Part shown: piece by piece, positions 1-11,322 of the stretch
Layout of the letters: every line of letters starts with the position of its first letter
Numbering within the stretch: position 1 is the first letter of the stretch
Origin: Brachycybe producta
Lineage: Eukaryota > Arthropoda > Diplopoda > Playtdesmida > Andrognathidae
Length of the DNA stretch: 64,000 nucleotides
Assembly: GCA_036925085.1 (NCBI GenBank)
Contig: JAUPFP010000008.1
Span: forward strand, 1,147,501-1,211,500
Direction: 5' to 3'
Position numbers and translations under genes: made by a program
The notes under the pieces: generated by a model
Told to the model about the DNA's origin: nothing
Seen by the model: the letters and a program-made list of their open reading frames with translations, nothing else
The model's database searches: none

Positions 1-147
1 CTCCTTGACATTCATTTCAAAGAATGATTATACTTAGTTTTGGACATCAATTCTGAAGTAATTTCATTTTTCTCATTTGCGCTGTTTATTTGTAATATTT
101 TGGTTATTAGTTAACCGTAAAATTCCATTTAATATTAAAATAAAACG

Positions 148-153
148 TTTATT
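148..153 (-). terminator. Poly(A) signal of FAHD1
   Basis: AATAAA on the minus strand, about 55 bases past the FAHD1 stop codon. This is the expected place for 3' end formation. Confidence 0.5.
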
Positions 154-206
154 TAATACACATATTTGAAAAACATTAAAATTGATTAAGAAATTAATAT
201 ATGTTT

Positions 207-929
207 TTATTGTACGTTGAAAGTGATTTTTGTGAGTCCATCAATACCGGCTTCTATGACGTCACCTGACTTGACTGGTCCAACTCCGGCAGGTGTTCCA
301 GTTAATACGACATCTCCTGGTTCCAATGTGAAATAACCACTGATGAAGCTCAGTAGGACTGGAATGGTGAAATGCATGTCTTTCGTATTTCCGTTCTGTC
401 TGATTTCGCCATTCACCTTGAGCCAGAGTTGGAGGTCATGAGGGTCACGGACGGAATCTTTGGAAACGAAAGGACCAACTGGGCACGACGTATCGAAACA
501 TTTGCTCAATGTCCAAGGATATCTCTTGCTTTTCAATTCGTCTTGCAAGTCTCTAGCCGTCATATCCAAAGCTAAAGTGTAGCCACCTACATGATCCATC
601 GCTTTGTCCACTGGAATGTCCTTTCCACCTTGACCAATGACAACTCCCAGTTCAACTTCATGATGTAGATCACTGCATCCTTTAGGAAACTTTAAATAAA
701 TCAACAAGTTAATTTAATGAATTTTTCATAATTGGGTTTAAGGTAGTTGGCTCACTTTTATTGAGCTTCCTTCTTGAATGTACGAAGATGTAGGTTTTAT
801 GAATATTATCGGTTTATCCGGCATTGGATTTCCTAATTCCACAGCATGTTCCTTATAATTTCGTCCAACAGCTAATATTTTCCGTCCTATTTGCACGAAA
901 GTTCGCAGGTCACCACTGTAAGTCGCCAT
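207..929 (-). CDS. FAHD1: FAHD1, acylpyruvase / oxaloacetate decarboxylase (2 exons)
   Basis: Fumarylacetoacetate-hydrolase-domain protein. FAHD1 enzymes cleave acylpyruvates and decarboxylate oxaloacetate, mostly in mitochondria. Coding exons are 929-756 and 689-207, joined in phase 0 across a 66-bp GT-AG intron, giving 218 aa against about 221-224 in vertebrates. The start chosen is MATYSGDL at 929; an in-frame ATG 13 codons upstream is less family-like. Seen directly: VGRNYKEH near the N-terminus, the metal-binding HHEVELG motif (E69, E71), LDMTARD (D100), the WTLSKCFD region and [11 protein letters not shown] near the C-terminus. These lie in the order and spacing of human FAHD1. It is transcribed away from the KAZALD1-like gene. 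Identification is by remembered family sequence, but similarity runs the full length. Confidence 0.95.
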
Positions 930-1283
930 TTTTTGTTTAACAGTGTGACCAAACGACAGTGATATCATATCCTAAATATCCTTATTCTTTGCTATATAAA
1001 TCCTTTTCTACATTTAGCAAAAATGTCATTCTTTAGCCCCGTTTTAACTTCTTTAAAAAGTTTTTAAACTTTGGTATAACCACTCGAAATACGTTTTCAT
1101 GTGGTTCCAAGGTCTTCTTTCCTCTTTTAAAATCCGATTTGAGTGAAATATTAGACACATGAGAAAGACATTGATTATAATCACAAGAAGAAAAAAAAAA
1201 TATATATTTTTTCTTTTGAAAGGAAATCTGCGAAACCTATGGAAATAAAAAAAATAAATATGTTTCTTATTATTTCTTACTGA

Positions 1284-1472
1284 ATCGTTACCGTTACGGA
1301 AAAGTAACTCTTGTCAAAGAAATACATTTTTTTGTTGTTGTTAAATTTACAAGTACAAATGAAGGGCAATGTTAATCTACATTAAAATTACCCTTGATTT
1401 GTAATTGTAATTTGTAAATGTAACCACAAAAAAAAGTATTTCTTTGACATGAAGTTACTTTTGCGTAACGAT
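1284..1472. repeat. Foldback MITE (ATCGTTAC ends)
   Basis: The left part, beginning ATCGTTACCGTTACGG then AAAAGTAACT, is matched in reverse complement by the right part ending AAGTTACTTTTGCGTAACGAT. Pairing continues inward through TCAAAGAAATAC and TTTACAA. This is a short, nearly palindromic non-autonomous DNA element. No clean target duplication was found, so the superfamily is open. Confidence 0.65.
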
Positions 1473-1878
1473 ATTAATTGAATTAAGAGATTAATCATGT
1501 TCTCTTAATTAACTTAAAGAAAAGACAAAGAACAAAAAACGAAACACGACACACAACATCTGGTGTGTATCTGTAGTAGAAAAACTAGCTCTTCAGTTTT
1601 TGCAGCTATAAAATTACTCAGATTTCTATTTGGATGTATAGCTGTAGCTTTGTTTCTTAGGTTTTTTTTGATGAGCTTAGGAAAGTTCATTACAGGTATA
1701 CCGTAATAGTATTACCTGGGGAGGTCGGGATTCCACCATTAATCATACAAATATCAACTGATCTTTACTACCAAATGCCATTATTTAAAAATTGGGGTCA
1801 AAATTCTAGCTGAAAATATAGTGATTATAATAAAGCTCCACACTATTGTTTGTTGTTGCAGCTGAATTCGCTTAGACG

Positions 1879-2546
1879 CTTAGAGGACCGGATTAAAAGG
1901 ATGCGCATCGTTGATACCTGTAAAACCTGAAACAGAATGCTGCATATATAGAATTGGATGAACACAAAAACCTTGGGATGAAGACTGTATTAACAACATG
2001 GGTCCTTCAGCCCTCCTACCCTGCAACAAATTTAATTTAATGTAACCTCACATAGTGTTCATCCAGTTCTATAAGCATTCTGTTTAGGGTTTTAGAGTTA
2101 CCCCCAATGTTCATCCGTTCATCTCTTAGACCATGTCTAAAGCCGATGCTACATGTAGCAACAATTCAGCAACTTAAGAGCAACATAGTTGTGTTGCTCT
2201 ATTGTTTCATGAAAGTTGAAATATCTGTCAACAAACCCGAATTGTTGCTCACAGATTGAAAGCAATTTCAGCCAACAGCCAATAAAAACGGCTTGAATAA
2301 TCACATGACTATTTCAAATTTTCAACTGATGAAGAAGAGGAAGACGAAGCAAAATGTCTACAGACTTTGGCTCACAACCTCTTTGTTTCATTGGTTGTTG
2401 CTTTCATGTAAGTTTCATGAACGTTGCAACATGTATCAGTGGTGTTGCTTGCAACAACTACTGTTGCTACAACTAGTATTGTTGCTTGACTGTTGCTACG
2501 TGTAGCATCAGCTTAAGCTTCATCCTTTTAATCCGTCTCTCTAAGG
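1879..2546. mobile_element. GATGAAC-family foldback element, interrupted copy
   Basis: Left end CTTAGAGGACCGGATTAAAA, followed by GGATG, is mirrored by right end CATCC then TTTTAATCCGTCTCTCTAAG. Inside, CAGAATGC...GAATTGGATGAAC is mirrored by GTTCATCCAGTTCTATAAGC. The interior matches the elements at 24643 and 25210. The right arm is split by another foldback element at 2124-2518. No target duplication was resolved for the outer copy. Confidence 0.6.
2124..2518. mobile_element. Foldback MITE with GATGCTACATGTAGCAACA arms, nested
   Basis: Arms AAGCCGATGCTACATGTAGC on the left and GCTACGTGTAGCATCAGCTT on the right are inverted copies, with further pairing of the AGCAACA runs inside. TTCATC occurs on both sides (2118-2123 and 2519-2524) and probably derives from the target duplication. 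It lies inside the right arm of the 1879-2546 element, so it is the younger insertion. Confidence 0.65.
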
Positions 2547-3124
2547 GAATAAATAATTTAGCTGTAAAATATCTTAAAAAAAGCTGTATTTTCTATCATA
2601 AATATCTACGTTAATAATTGTCAACTAACCCCATTTTGACCTATTCAAAATTTAATAAGCTTAAAAAGTTTAGTTAAGAAAAAAAAAAGAAATTTAAAAC
2701 ACTTTTTTTGTGAGAAACAATTTTTGTGTTTTATCTGATTAATCAGTCTAAGCAACTATTAATAAGTTATTGAAGAAGAAAAAAAATATTGTTTGAAGGT
2801 TGTTTCTTTTTTTAAAAGAAACTACTGTTCATCATTTTGAGAAAGAAAAGAAAAAAAAGTTTTACTGGAGTTGTATAAGTTGCTATATATGGATAGAGAG
2901 AAAGCTAAGGGAGAGAGTGGGAAGAGTTCTTTTCAAGACTTGTGTGGATCACCACACCATCACCGCCGAATCAGAGAACTCAAAAACAGATATATATAGG
3001 CCTATCCAACAAAGAAAAAGAGGTCTTGTCACAAACTTAAATTCAGTTTAGAAACTCTTCAACTTGGACTCGGAAGTAGAAAGAAAAAAAAATCTGAAAA
3101 AAGTTAAAAACAAAAACAAAAACC

Positions 3125-6100
3125 ATGGCATCATCATCATCTTCAGCAAGTGTAATAACAGGCGGAAATGTTTTCTTAATGTCGTTGTTGGTTTTGCTGT
3201 TATTTTCAATAAGTCATTTGACCAATGGTCAATCTGAACGTGAAAAACACGGAGAATGTGGCCGTTGCGATCCGTCATCGTGTCCTAGACCTACCGAATG
3301 TTTGGCTGGAATGATTCTTGACCACTGTGCTTGTTGTCTTGTTTGTGGTCGAATTGAGGGTGAAAAATGTGACAATGATACTCTACCTTTACCTTACAAG
3401 AACACCTATGGCTACTGTGGAGAACATCTCGAATGTCGTCTTCGAGATGATCTTTTACCACAGGTTATATTTATTTATTATTTATCATCATATTAGAATC
3501 TCAACAATTCTCTTAATTATGTTGTTTTCATTTATAAAAATATGGAAGAAAAAAAAATTGCGTGAGTTAGTTTGGGTTTAGGTGTTGCAAATCTAGATTT
3601 TAAAGTTCTATAACATTTTTTTTTTCTTTCTAGAATTACTAGAAGTAACCTTTTAAACAGATATTCGAAACCGGAAGAGCAATGGTATTTTCGATATGGC
3701 GCGCGATATTTTACAAAATAAACTTTTGAGATGGGCAGGTTTTTTTTTAAAAAAAAAGAGGAAATTATCTTAAGTTTTTGACAGTTGCATTGTATCTCCA
3801 ACGTAAAAATCAAAATGTTTTAAAAACTAGAATAGTAAAGGAATCAGATAAAAGGGGATGTCATACAAATATCATTCTAAATGTTTTGTTTTTTTAAAAA
3901 AAAACTCTGAACTTTTTCACTTAATTTTGATTTTAAAAAAAATAACTAAGTAGAGAATTTTCAAACTCTGCCATCTTTAAAATTAAATATATTAGATATG
4001 AATTTATGCTGTTAATGAAATCTTTTACATTTTTCTAAGTAAACTTTTTCAGTTTTATTTTTTTAAATACTTCTTAATTAATTATTAACTTTTACTATCT
4101 CTTTTGCTTTTGTCTATTGGCAGAAGAATGATGTATTTTGTATTAATCTGAGTGTGTGTCTGTGGGTGTATTATTATCAGTAGAATTATGTGGGCAATGG
4201 CCCGCAAGTGTGTCGTCAATTAGTTTAGGTTAGGATTGCATAGTTTTAACCGAGTAGAACGTCGATTATCGGAACTAATGTCAGACATGACTAATTCTGA
4301 AAATCAAAAGTTCATGTAATCAATGTGTGACGAATATTAGAATAATCCAAATATTAACTCCATCATCATGGCTTTAGAATAGATGTTTATTTTGTTTTTG
4401 TCCTTCCAGATGGCGCACCTCTGCGGTTTTTCAAGCGAACGTTTTTTGTTTGTTTTTTTCAGGAGAAACATTACAAAAAAATTCAAAGTATTTTATTTGC
4501 TAGAATAGTTGGTGATAATGTTAATATTTTTTTCATGATGTTATTTTTAAAAATAAACTTTTTATCACAGTTTTCATGAAATGTTAAAATGGAAAAAAAA
4601 AAAAAAAAAAAACCGGGTTATTTCTCAAAATGTTTATTTTTTTAAGATATTGAGATGAAAAAAAGTGGAGAAAACTAAGAAAAAAACCGATTGCAAACAA
4701 AAATTTTATTTTTTATTTCCATAAGAATAAGTAAAAAAATAAAATTGTTTCCGATAATTATCGGCCGTTTCGAAAACCAACCGACATTCCGATAATCGAC
4801 GCTCTCTACTTGTCTACTGAAAAGAAAACATAAAGAAGACAAGATTACAAATGCAAACAAAAATTGGCAAATGTTATTTTCTTGTCGTTGTTACTATGAA
4901 GACATTCAATTTTATTTTGCACAATGTTTTGTCTTTATGTATAAAAAAAGACATGTTATCTTTTTTTTTAGCCCAAAAAAAAAATAATAATAATAAGCCA
5001 AGAAGAGAGAAGAGGAAATGCTCTTTTCTAATCTCGAAGTTAGATTTTGAACTTTTCACCCGTCGTCGCGTCCTCGTTTGAAAGAAACATTTCAAAAATA
5101 AGAGAGATTGACATTCAATGTGTGATTAATATTAGAATAATCCAAATATTAACTCCATCATCATGGTTTTAGAATAGATGTTTATTTTGTTTTTGTCCTT
5201 CCAGATGGCGCACCTCTGCGGTTTTTCAAGCGACTGTTTTTTTTTTCAGGAGAAACATTACAAAAAAATTCAAAGTATTTTATTAGCTAGAATAGTTGGC
5301 GATAATGTTAATATTTTTTTCATGATGTTATTTTTAAAAATAAACTTTTTATCACAGTTTCTCATGAAATTTAACATTTCATGAAAAACTGTGATAAAAA
5401 GTGTAAAAAACCAAAAAAACCGGGTTATTTCTCAAACTGTACTATAAAATGTTTATTTTTTTAAGATGTTGAGATGAAAAAACGTTTAACATAATCTTTT
5501 ACCATTCTAGTTTGAAAAAAAAAATTGTATTTTTTGGTAATGTATCTAAAAAAACGTTCGCTTGACGTTTTTGCGTCCAGTAAATATCTATTCAGCCACC
5601 TTAAAATGGATAATATTTTGGTTTCAATTAATTTTACTTAAGAAGAAAAAAACAAATACATAAAAACAAACAATGCAGAAAAAAGAGAGAAAAAAAAACC
5701 CCGCCAATATAACAATTGTTATTTGGACTTAAATATAATTAATTTAATTAATTGTGAAGTTATTTGCAAATTGGAATAGTTCATTTTATTTGGGAGTGGT
5801 TGTTGAAGGGGGCGTATGGGTGTGTTGTGTTTATCAAAATGAGAAAAATTAATAAATCACACACACATTAATATATAAAACTCAGACTGTAAGTTAAGTT
5901 ACATTTTTGCATTGAAAGTCGTTTCCTGTCTGTCTCGTTTTAGTAGTTGACAAACACTTTATTATCTCTAAATGACATCAAAAAAAAAGAATGCGACACG
6001 TGGAACTTGCCATAAAGGCAAATGAACACACACACAGAACAGTGTAAACCCTCCTCTACAGGGTGATCCAATACTAGGTTGACGTCAAAAATACGCAGGA

Positions 6101-8255
6101 CCGCCGCGTGCGGTTGTGCAGATGCTGCACTGCATAAACTCGCCTGATAAAAAGGATGATTTGATGGATCAAAGGGTGGTTTTAAAAAAAATTCCGCCTT
6201 ATAAAAAAAAATGTTTAGCCAATGGCAATGTCTGCTATATTGCATGGTTTTTCCTTCTTCATTTTCCTTCTAAAAGGTGAAAAACAACTTGGAAAAGCAC
6301 AAGGATTTAAGAATTTTTAAAATTCGAAAAAAATGGGTAAAAGAATTAAGTATAGTTTTTTAGCTTTTTTTCAAAAACGGTCGAAAGTCGAAAAATATTT
6401 AAAAAGCTTTAAAAATGCCTCAGGAGAGCTCAAACTTACCCCAGAACTCCCAAAAAGCTTGGAAAAGCACAAGGATTCAAGAAATTTGAAAAATTCGAAA
6501 AAATGAGCCAAAGTTAACATTAATGTAGTCTCCAGGTACAAAATTCCTAGTTGCGGCACTGCCGAAGACGTTACCATTCGCGCTATTTAAATGCCTTATC
6601 TGAAGCGGTATACCTTAACGTGAGCACTATTCTAAACAACACCCAGCGCCCCATAGATAGCACGCTAGTATATAATGTCAGTCACTCTCCCTGTACTGAT
6701 CTCCCCTTTTTCTTGTCGAGGGCGCCTTTATGAGAGTTTGCACAAGGGCGCCTGATACCCACGCAGAGGCGCCGAAGTTGCGACACGTGGACTTGCCAAA
6801 AAGGCAAATGAACACAGAAGTGACAGAACGTTTGCTTTAAAGTGCCAAACGCCCTCGTACTCATGGTTATTCTGTTTTTCACAAGTATGATTAGAAGCTT
6901 GAAACTGGTTTTAGAACTTAGAATTAAGGTAGTCAGCCGACCTTTCTAGTTCTTTATACACTTTCAATTTCTCATTAATGTTGCTACCGAAACGTAGAAT
7001 AAATAGAAAACGAAAATCAGCGCTTGACAAAAAAAAACTCAAGGTGGTAACCAAAATAAATTTAATTATTGGCATCCAAGGAACTTCTAAAAAAAGAAAC
7101 GAACTGGAAACTAGAAAGGCAAAAGGAACTACGAAATCTTGATTTTCATGATGACATGATTCAAAATAAGCGTTTTATTTCAATATGAAAATGCTATTTT
7201 ACATTTTTCGCCTTAAATTAATCGAAAATATCAAATTTGATCGTTTTTCAAAACTTTTTGAAGCTTTTATTATTAAAATACTTTTAATTTACGGTTTTAA
7301 TTTAAGAAGTTCTAAAAGTTACTTAACGGAATCTTGGTATTTAGATAAAAAAAATAGCATTTCCGTTTGTTTCTCGTTTCTGTTAATTACATTGAAGTAA
7401 TTTAATGGTGTTTTTTGTTGGTTATGAACAGGATCCTTTGGAGGCCATTTGTTTTTGCAAACAAGATGAAGTTCTATGTGGAACAGATGGCAAAACTTAC
7501 ATGAGTATTTGCCAGTTGATGGAACAGGCTTATCGTTTACGGAACGGACTGAAAGCGGCCAACCGTGGACCGTGCAAATCGGGTATTTATCATATTTTAA
7601 CAGAAACACTGAGTTCGTTTCGGGAAATAAAAGATTATTATTATTATAATAAAAGTAAGAAACACTTAAGTGTTCGTATATTGTTTGTATAGCTCCTTGG
7701 ATTGTAAGTGGACCTGATGATCAAACGGCCGTTCGTGGGACCAATGTGGCACTTTCGTGTGAAGCCATGGGCTTTCCTATTCCATCCATCGAATGGCAAA
7801 TGACACGAAACGATGGCGTCACCATAGATTTACCGAGTATGTCCTTAATTTCAATCCTGTTTAAATTTGGTGGACGAAAATTGTTTTGTTTTCATATTTC
7901 AGGTGACGATCAGCACATTGCCGTTCAAGCTCGTGGTGGACCAGAAAGATTCGAAGTGACCGGATGGTTGCAGATTCTCGACTTTAACGTAGAAGACGAC
8001 GGAGTCTACTATTGTGTCGCTCGTAATGCCGAAGGAGATGCGAAGATGACGGCTAGAATCACTCTAGTCGGTAAATAAGATAATAGCTCTTGAATTACAG
8101 TCATTATAGTGAGAATTGTAATAACGAAACTGTTATTTCTTTTCTTATTCTAATGTTTTAATGAAATAGATAAACACGATGATGGTGGAAGTTCCAAATC
8201 GGCTAAAGATGATGAGGATGACGACGATGATCTGAACTATGTCGAAACTAAATAA
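3125..8255 (+). CDS. KAZALD1: Secreted IGFBP-Kazal-Ig protein, KAZALD1 / IGFBP-rP type (5 coding exons)
   Basis: Coding exons 3125-3463, 7432-7582, 7693-7836, 7903-8070 and 8170-8255 join in frame (phases 0, 1, 1, 1) to give 295 aa. Order: signal peptide (1 to about 35, hydrophobic VFLMSLLVLLLF); Cys-rich IGFBP N-domain (about 43-110, with HCACCLVC in place of the usual GCGCC core); Kazal-type module (114-163, CGTDGKTY); one Ig domain (164-267, LSCEA and VYYCVARNAEGD, including GPERFEVTGWLQI as in human KAZALD1); and an acidic tail (268-295) ending LNYVETK. Vertebrate KAZALD1 also ends in an acidic tail. The family is extracellular and some members bind insulin-like peptides; binding here is inference. 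Intron 1 is 4 kb and full of repeats. The exon 1 donor (GTTATA) is weak, but the reading frame supports it. Confidence 0.9.
4250..4812. mobile_element. Pogo/Tigger-like MITE, interrupted copy
   Basis: The ends contain AGTAGAACGTCGATTATCGG and CCGATAATCGACGCTCTCTA, the same inverted ends as the intact element at 16213-16407. The interior also matches (TCAAAAGTTCAT; GTGGAGAAAA; CGATTGCAAA; TTTCCATAAGAAT). An unrelated block of about 340 bp (4318-4655) splits it. It sits in intron 1 of the KAZALD1-like gene. Confidence 0.65.
4318..4655. repeat. Interspersed repeat, copy 1 (inside a MITE)
   Basis: Starts CAATGTGTGACGAATATTAG and ends near TTGAGATGAAA. It is nearly identical to 5114-5480, about 800 bp away. 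Because it interrupts the 4250-4812 MITE, it is probably a mobile sequence and not a simple tandem duplication. No terminal inverted repeat or coding capacity was seen; family unknown. Confidence 0.6.
5114..5480. repeat. Interspersed repeat, copy 2, with an added inverted segment
   Basis: Same sequence as 4318-4655 (shared ATGGCGCACCTCTGCGG, GGAGAAACATTACAAAAAAA). Around 5344-5401 this copy carries an extra inverted segment, so TTTTTATCACAGTTT faces AAACTGTGATAAAAA across a few bases. Copy 1 lacks it. This looks like a local template-switch change. Confidence 0.6.
5993..6820. repeat. Paired direct repeats in KAZALD1-like intron 1
   Basis: GCGACACGTGGA...CTTGCCA.AAAGGCAAATGAACAC occurs at about 5993 and again at about 6779. 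A second pair, CTTGGAAAAGCACAAGGATT, lies at about 6288 and 6458. No coding domain is recognisable between them. The origin is unknown and the repeats are too short to call an element. Confidence 0.4.
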
Positions 8256-8890
8256 AAAAAAAGGTCAGTCTTTTTTCTCTCTAGATACAAAAAGCCATAT
8301 TTCGATGTATCCTGTAATTCGTAATCCCAGTGAATAGTCTTTTAATTAGCATTTTAATTAAGTTAGATATCATTTTTTATATTTAATTTCTTTGTTGTTT
8401 GAAACAAATGTAAAAGAAGAGAGAAATCGAAAGAGAAAATGAGTTTGAAGACATTGAAATAATTATGTCTTGGCAAATATTGTTGTTGTTGTTATTTTCT
8501 TTTTGTAATTGTTTGTTTCCGTGCCAAAACGTTTTATCGTGAAACGTTTTTTTTCTAAAAGGTTGTAATTATAAATGTGTGAAACATTTATTATTCTTCA
8601 TTCATTAATTTACTTACGTACTTAGAGTGCCAAAAAATGATAAAACCAAAAATATGAAATGATATGAAATTGTTTGTTTAGAAAATTTATCAATAACAAT
8701 TCTTGTTTTATGTCTGCGTTTGTTGTGTGGCGATGATTCTGAAATGCGTAATCTCAGAAATGTGTTTTTTCGTTGTTTTACTTTCACTTTAATATTATTA
8801 CTTAAGCAGCTTATGTTGTTTTTTTTTTCTTTCCCTATTGCATTTATTTTTTAATCATGTTTTGCTTAATATAATGTGAGTTATTTATTC

Positions 8891-8896
8891 AATAAA
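8891..8896 (+). terminator. Candidate poly(A) signal, KAZALD1-like gene
   Basis: AATAAA about 640 bases past the stop codon. An earlier AATAAA overlaps the stop itself, at about 8251. Which one is used cannot be told from sequence. Confidence 0.35.
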
Positions 8897-9104
8897 GTAA
8901 TTGAATAGATAATTATGAATCACAATGACGAGGAAAATTTATTTAGATTTTAGATTTGACACTTGTTCAAAGTTTTAAAACTGAACAAACGCCATTCTTT
9001 GTAATTCAAAATTACAGTGTGGTTTGTTTTTTTGTTTCATTTCGACGTTTTTGTTTTCTACTGTATCTGCAATTTGCCCTTTAATTGTGAGATCTGTAAG
9101 GTTG

Positions 9105-9385
9105 TAGCCATCTCTCAAACTATGTCAAGGGTAGGAAGTGGAGGCTAGCCATTAGATGAATTACATTAAGAGTAGGCCTACCAAGTATCTTCCACCTTCA
9201 GTTAATTGAAGAAATGGGCTACTAGTGGGAGGATATTTGGTTTTCTTTTCATACAAAAAGAAGGAGGAGATGATGAGGGCTGAGGCTCGAGACCCGATGG
9301 TGCCGAACATACTCAAACGGCATTTACCTAGAAGCTCTGCAAGCTAACCTCCACGTGCAACCCTAGGTGCAGTTTGAGATAAAAC
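9105..9385. repeat. Foldback MITE (ATCTCAAACT...AGGGT...TGGAGG arms)
   Basis: The left arm around 9110-9152 contains CTCAAACT, AAGGGT, TGGAGGCTAGC. The right arm around 9346-9385 contains GCTAACCTCCA, ACCCT, AGTTTGAGAT, the same sequence inverted with substitutions. It looks like an old, diverged non-autonomous element. Confidence 0.5.
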
Positions 9386-11322
9386 ACACCATTTATAAAT
9401 GCTCTCGAAATGCACACACACACACACACGTCCACACTTAAATATTGAAGAAGCCATATGTTCATTGTATGACGTCATTGTAGTGAATCATGGCGAATAA
9501 GTGTTTGCAACTTTATTTTCATTTTATTCACTCTTCTTGGGCAAAAAAGACATTCTGTAACAGAAAATCAGAAAAAAAAAATTCTTTAAAGTACATTTTA
9601 TTTTCACAAAGGCAATTACGTAGTCATAATTAGTAAATTACCACTTGATGCTTTCTTTCGTACACTTATAAAAAAAAATACACAATTAAAAATTAGAAAA
9701 ATATGTTGTCATTATTATGTACGTTTTTAAGAGTACCATCAGGCATTTTTTTTTTTGGAATGTTTTAAAAATTGTGACAGGTATTGTTATTTAAAAGAAC
9801 AAAAACAAGATAACAATTGGCATTTTGGGGGAATATAATCTATTACAGTTGAAAATATTTACTAACAATTCAATATATTATTATCGAATGATGATAGAAG
9901 AGCACTTTTATATTATGATTCTCTACATTTGTGGAAATTTTATTATGCATTTCACAAATATAGATTAACATGACAGGTTTACCAATGATAAGAATGTCAA
10001 AAAACAAAACAAATTGAAATCAAAACCTGAGATGAGATGAATTTCATTTGTGAACTAGATTGAAATATGAACTTTGCATTAAGAAATGTGACGCTATGGG
10101 CTCACGTTCATGATAAACGGGGCATAAAAAGTACATACCTGTCTGATAAAAAAATTTTTGGGTTATACAAAAATAAGGCTTGAATTAGGTAACGAACTTT
10201 TACACTTGAAGTACTCCTTAAGCAGGGGTTTCAACATAGAAAAAGCGAGGAAAGGAGTACTTCAAGACGTTGAGAACCACTTCATGACAAGATTCTTTGC
10301 ATAATTCTGGCCTCGCTTCTTCTGAGACAAACATTTTTTGACGAAATTCATTTCGTAATCTAAAAGGAAGGCACGATTGGCGATTTCTATTGGTCTTCCT
10401 ATGAACACCATACACTTTCCATTTCAATGATTAATACTAGATGACTTGAAATTTACTCATTCTTTAGCAAATTACACATAAAAGGTTCTTTCACAATTTC
10501 ATGAATAAATAAGTCTAAGAACATTACAACATTGGTTTACAGTACTTGCCACATTAGTTAAAATTTGTAAAAAAAAAAGTTTACAATAGACATGGCGTTG
10601 CGCCTTGTAAGAATATATGGAACGTGACATTCTCCACCATGTATTGCAGTTTATAACAGTGTAGTTTATGTTAGTTTATCTGTATGATTCTTAGTTCTAA
10701 CTTGGAGTTATATACTTTAACCAGTTAAATTTTGTAGCCAAGGTTATAATATTTAGAATTAAAAACAAGTTTATATATGTTAGCTATAGTCATTGTGATT
10801 AAGAGGCAAACAAAAACTTGTTCAACGAAGTGAGTTCTTGTCGAAAATAGAAATTAGGTACTTATGAAGGAAGTTCTTGATGGGTTTTTTTTGGTCTTCA
10901 ATTTGAGACATGGATTCTATTTGGATTTTTCCATTTTTTAAAGGAAATTCTTGAGAACCATCGAGAACTTTTTCTAACATAGTGCCAAAAATAAATCTTC
11001 AAGAAGAAATTTGTTTGCAAGGATTGAACTAAACACGTAACTTTGAATTCCTATTAGGATATGATCCAGACAACTTTAAATGGCACATTTTGAAAACTAG
11101 ACACATGCTAATAGCGCAATTAAAATCTTAAAAAAAATACTAAATACACATAAAGTATAATCATTTTTTTCTTATGAGCGATTTCATTTAAAATTGGACT
11201 AAAAACATGGTGACAAAAGAATGCCAAATAAGTAATAATGAGAGAGTTATGAGCTCAGAAAATTTAAGTGTTGTAACTCCTTAAAAGTTTTAGTGTGTCA
11301 GGAATAAAAAAGTAGCTTGAAA

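Larger units (their letters stand above)
930..3124. other. Divergent intergenic region, FAHD1 / KAZALD1-like
   Basis: About 2.2 kb between two divergent starts. No supported coding exon. It holds a foldback MITE at 1284-1472 and a nested pair of foldback elements at 1879-2546, described separately. The rest is AT-rich. TATATA strings near 2885 and 2990 could serve the plus-strand gene, but no core promoter can be fixed. Confidence 0.5.
8256..11322. other. Convergent 3' region, KAZALD1-like / Tret1-like
   Basis: Likely 3' UTRs of two convergent genes plus AT-rich spacer. It contains a foldback element at 9105-9385, a short (CA)n run near 9414, and CAGGGGTTTCAAC at 10223, which resembles a hAT end but has no visible partner. 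No supported coding sequence. Confidence 0.5.

Noticed and set aside
5993-6820. Direct repeats as possible LTRs
   Set aside because: Only about 40 bp are shared, with no TG...CA ends, primer site or coding domain between; no retroviral remnant is supported.
10218-10427. 69-codon open frame on the minus strand
   Set aside because: No recognisable domain, no splice context, and only a hAT-like CAGGGG string nearby; not enough for a gene or an element.
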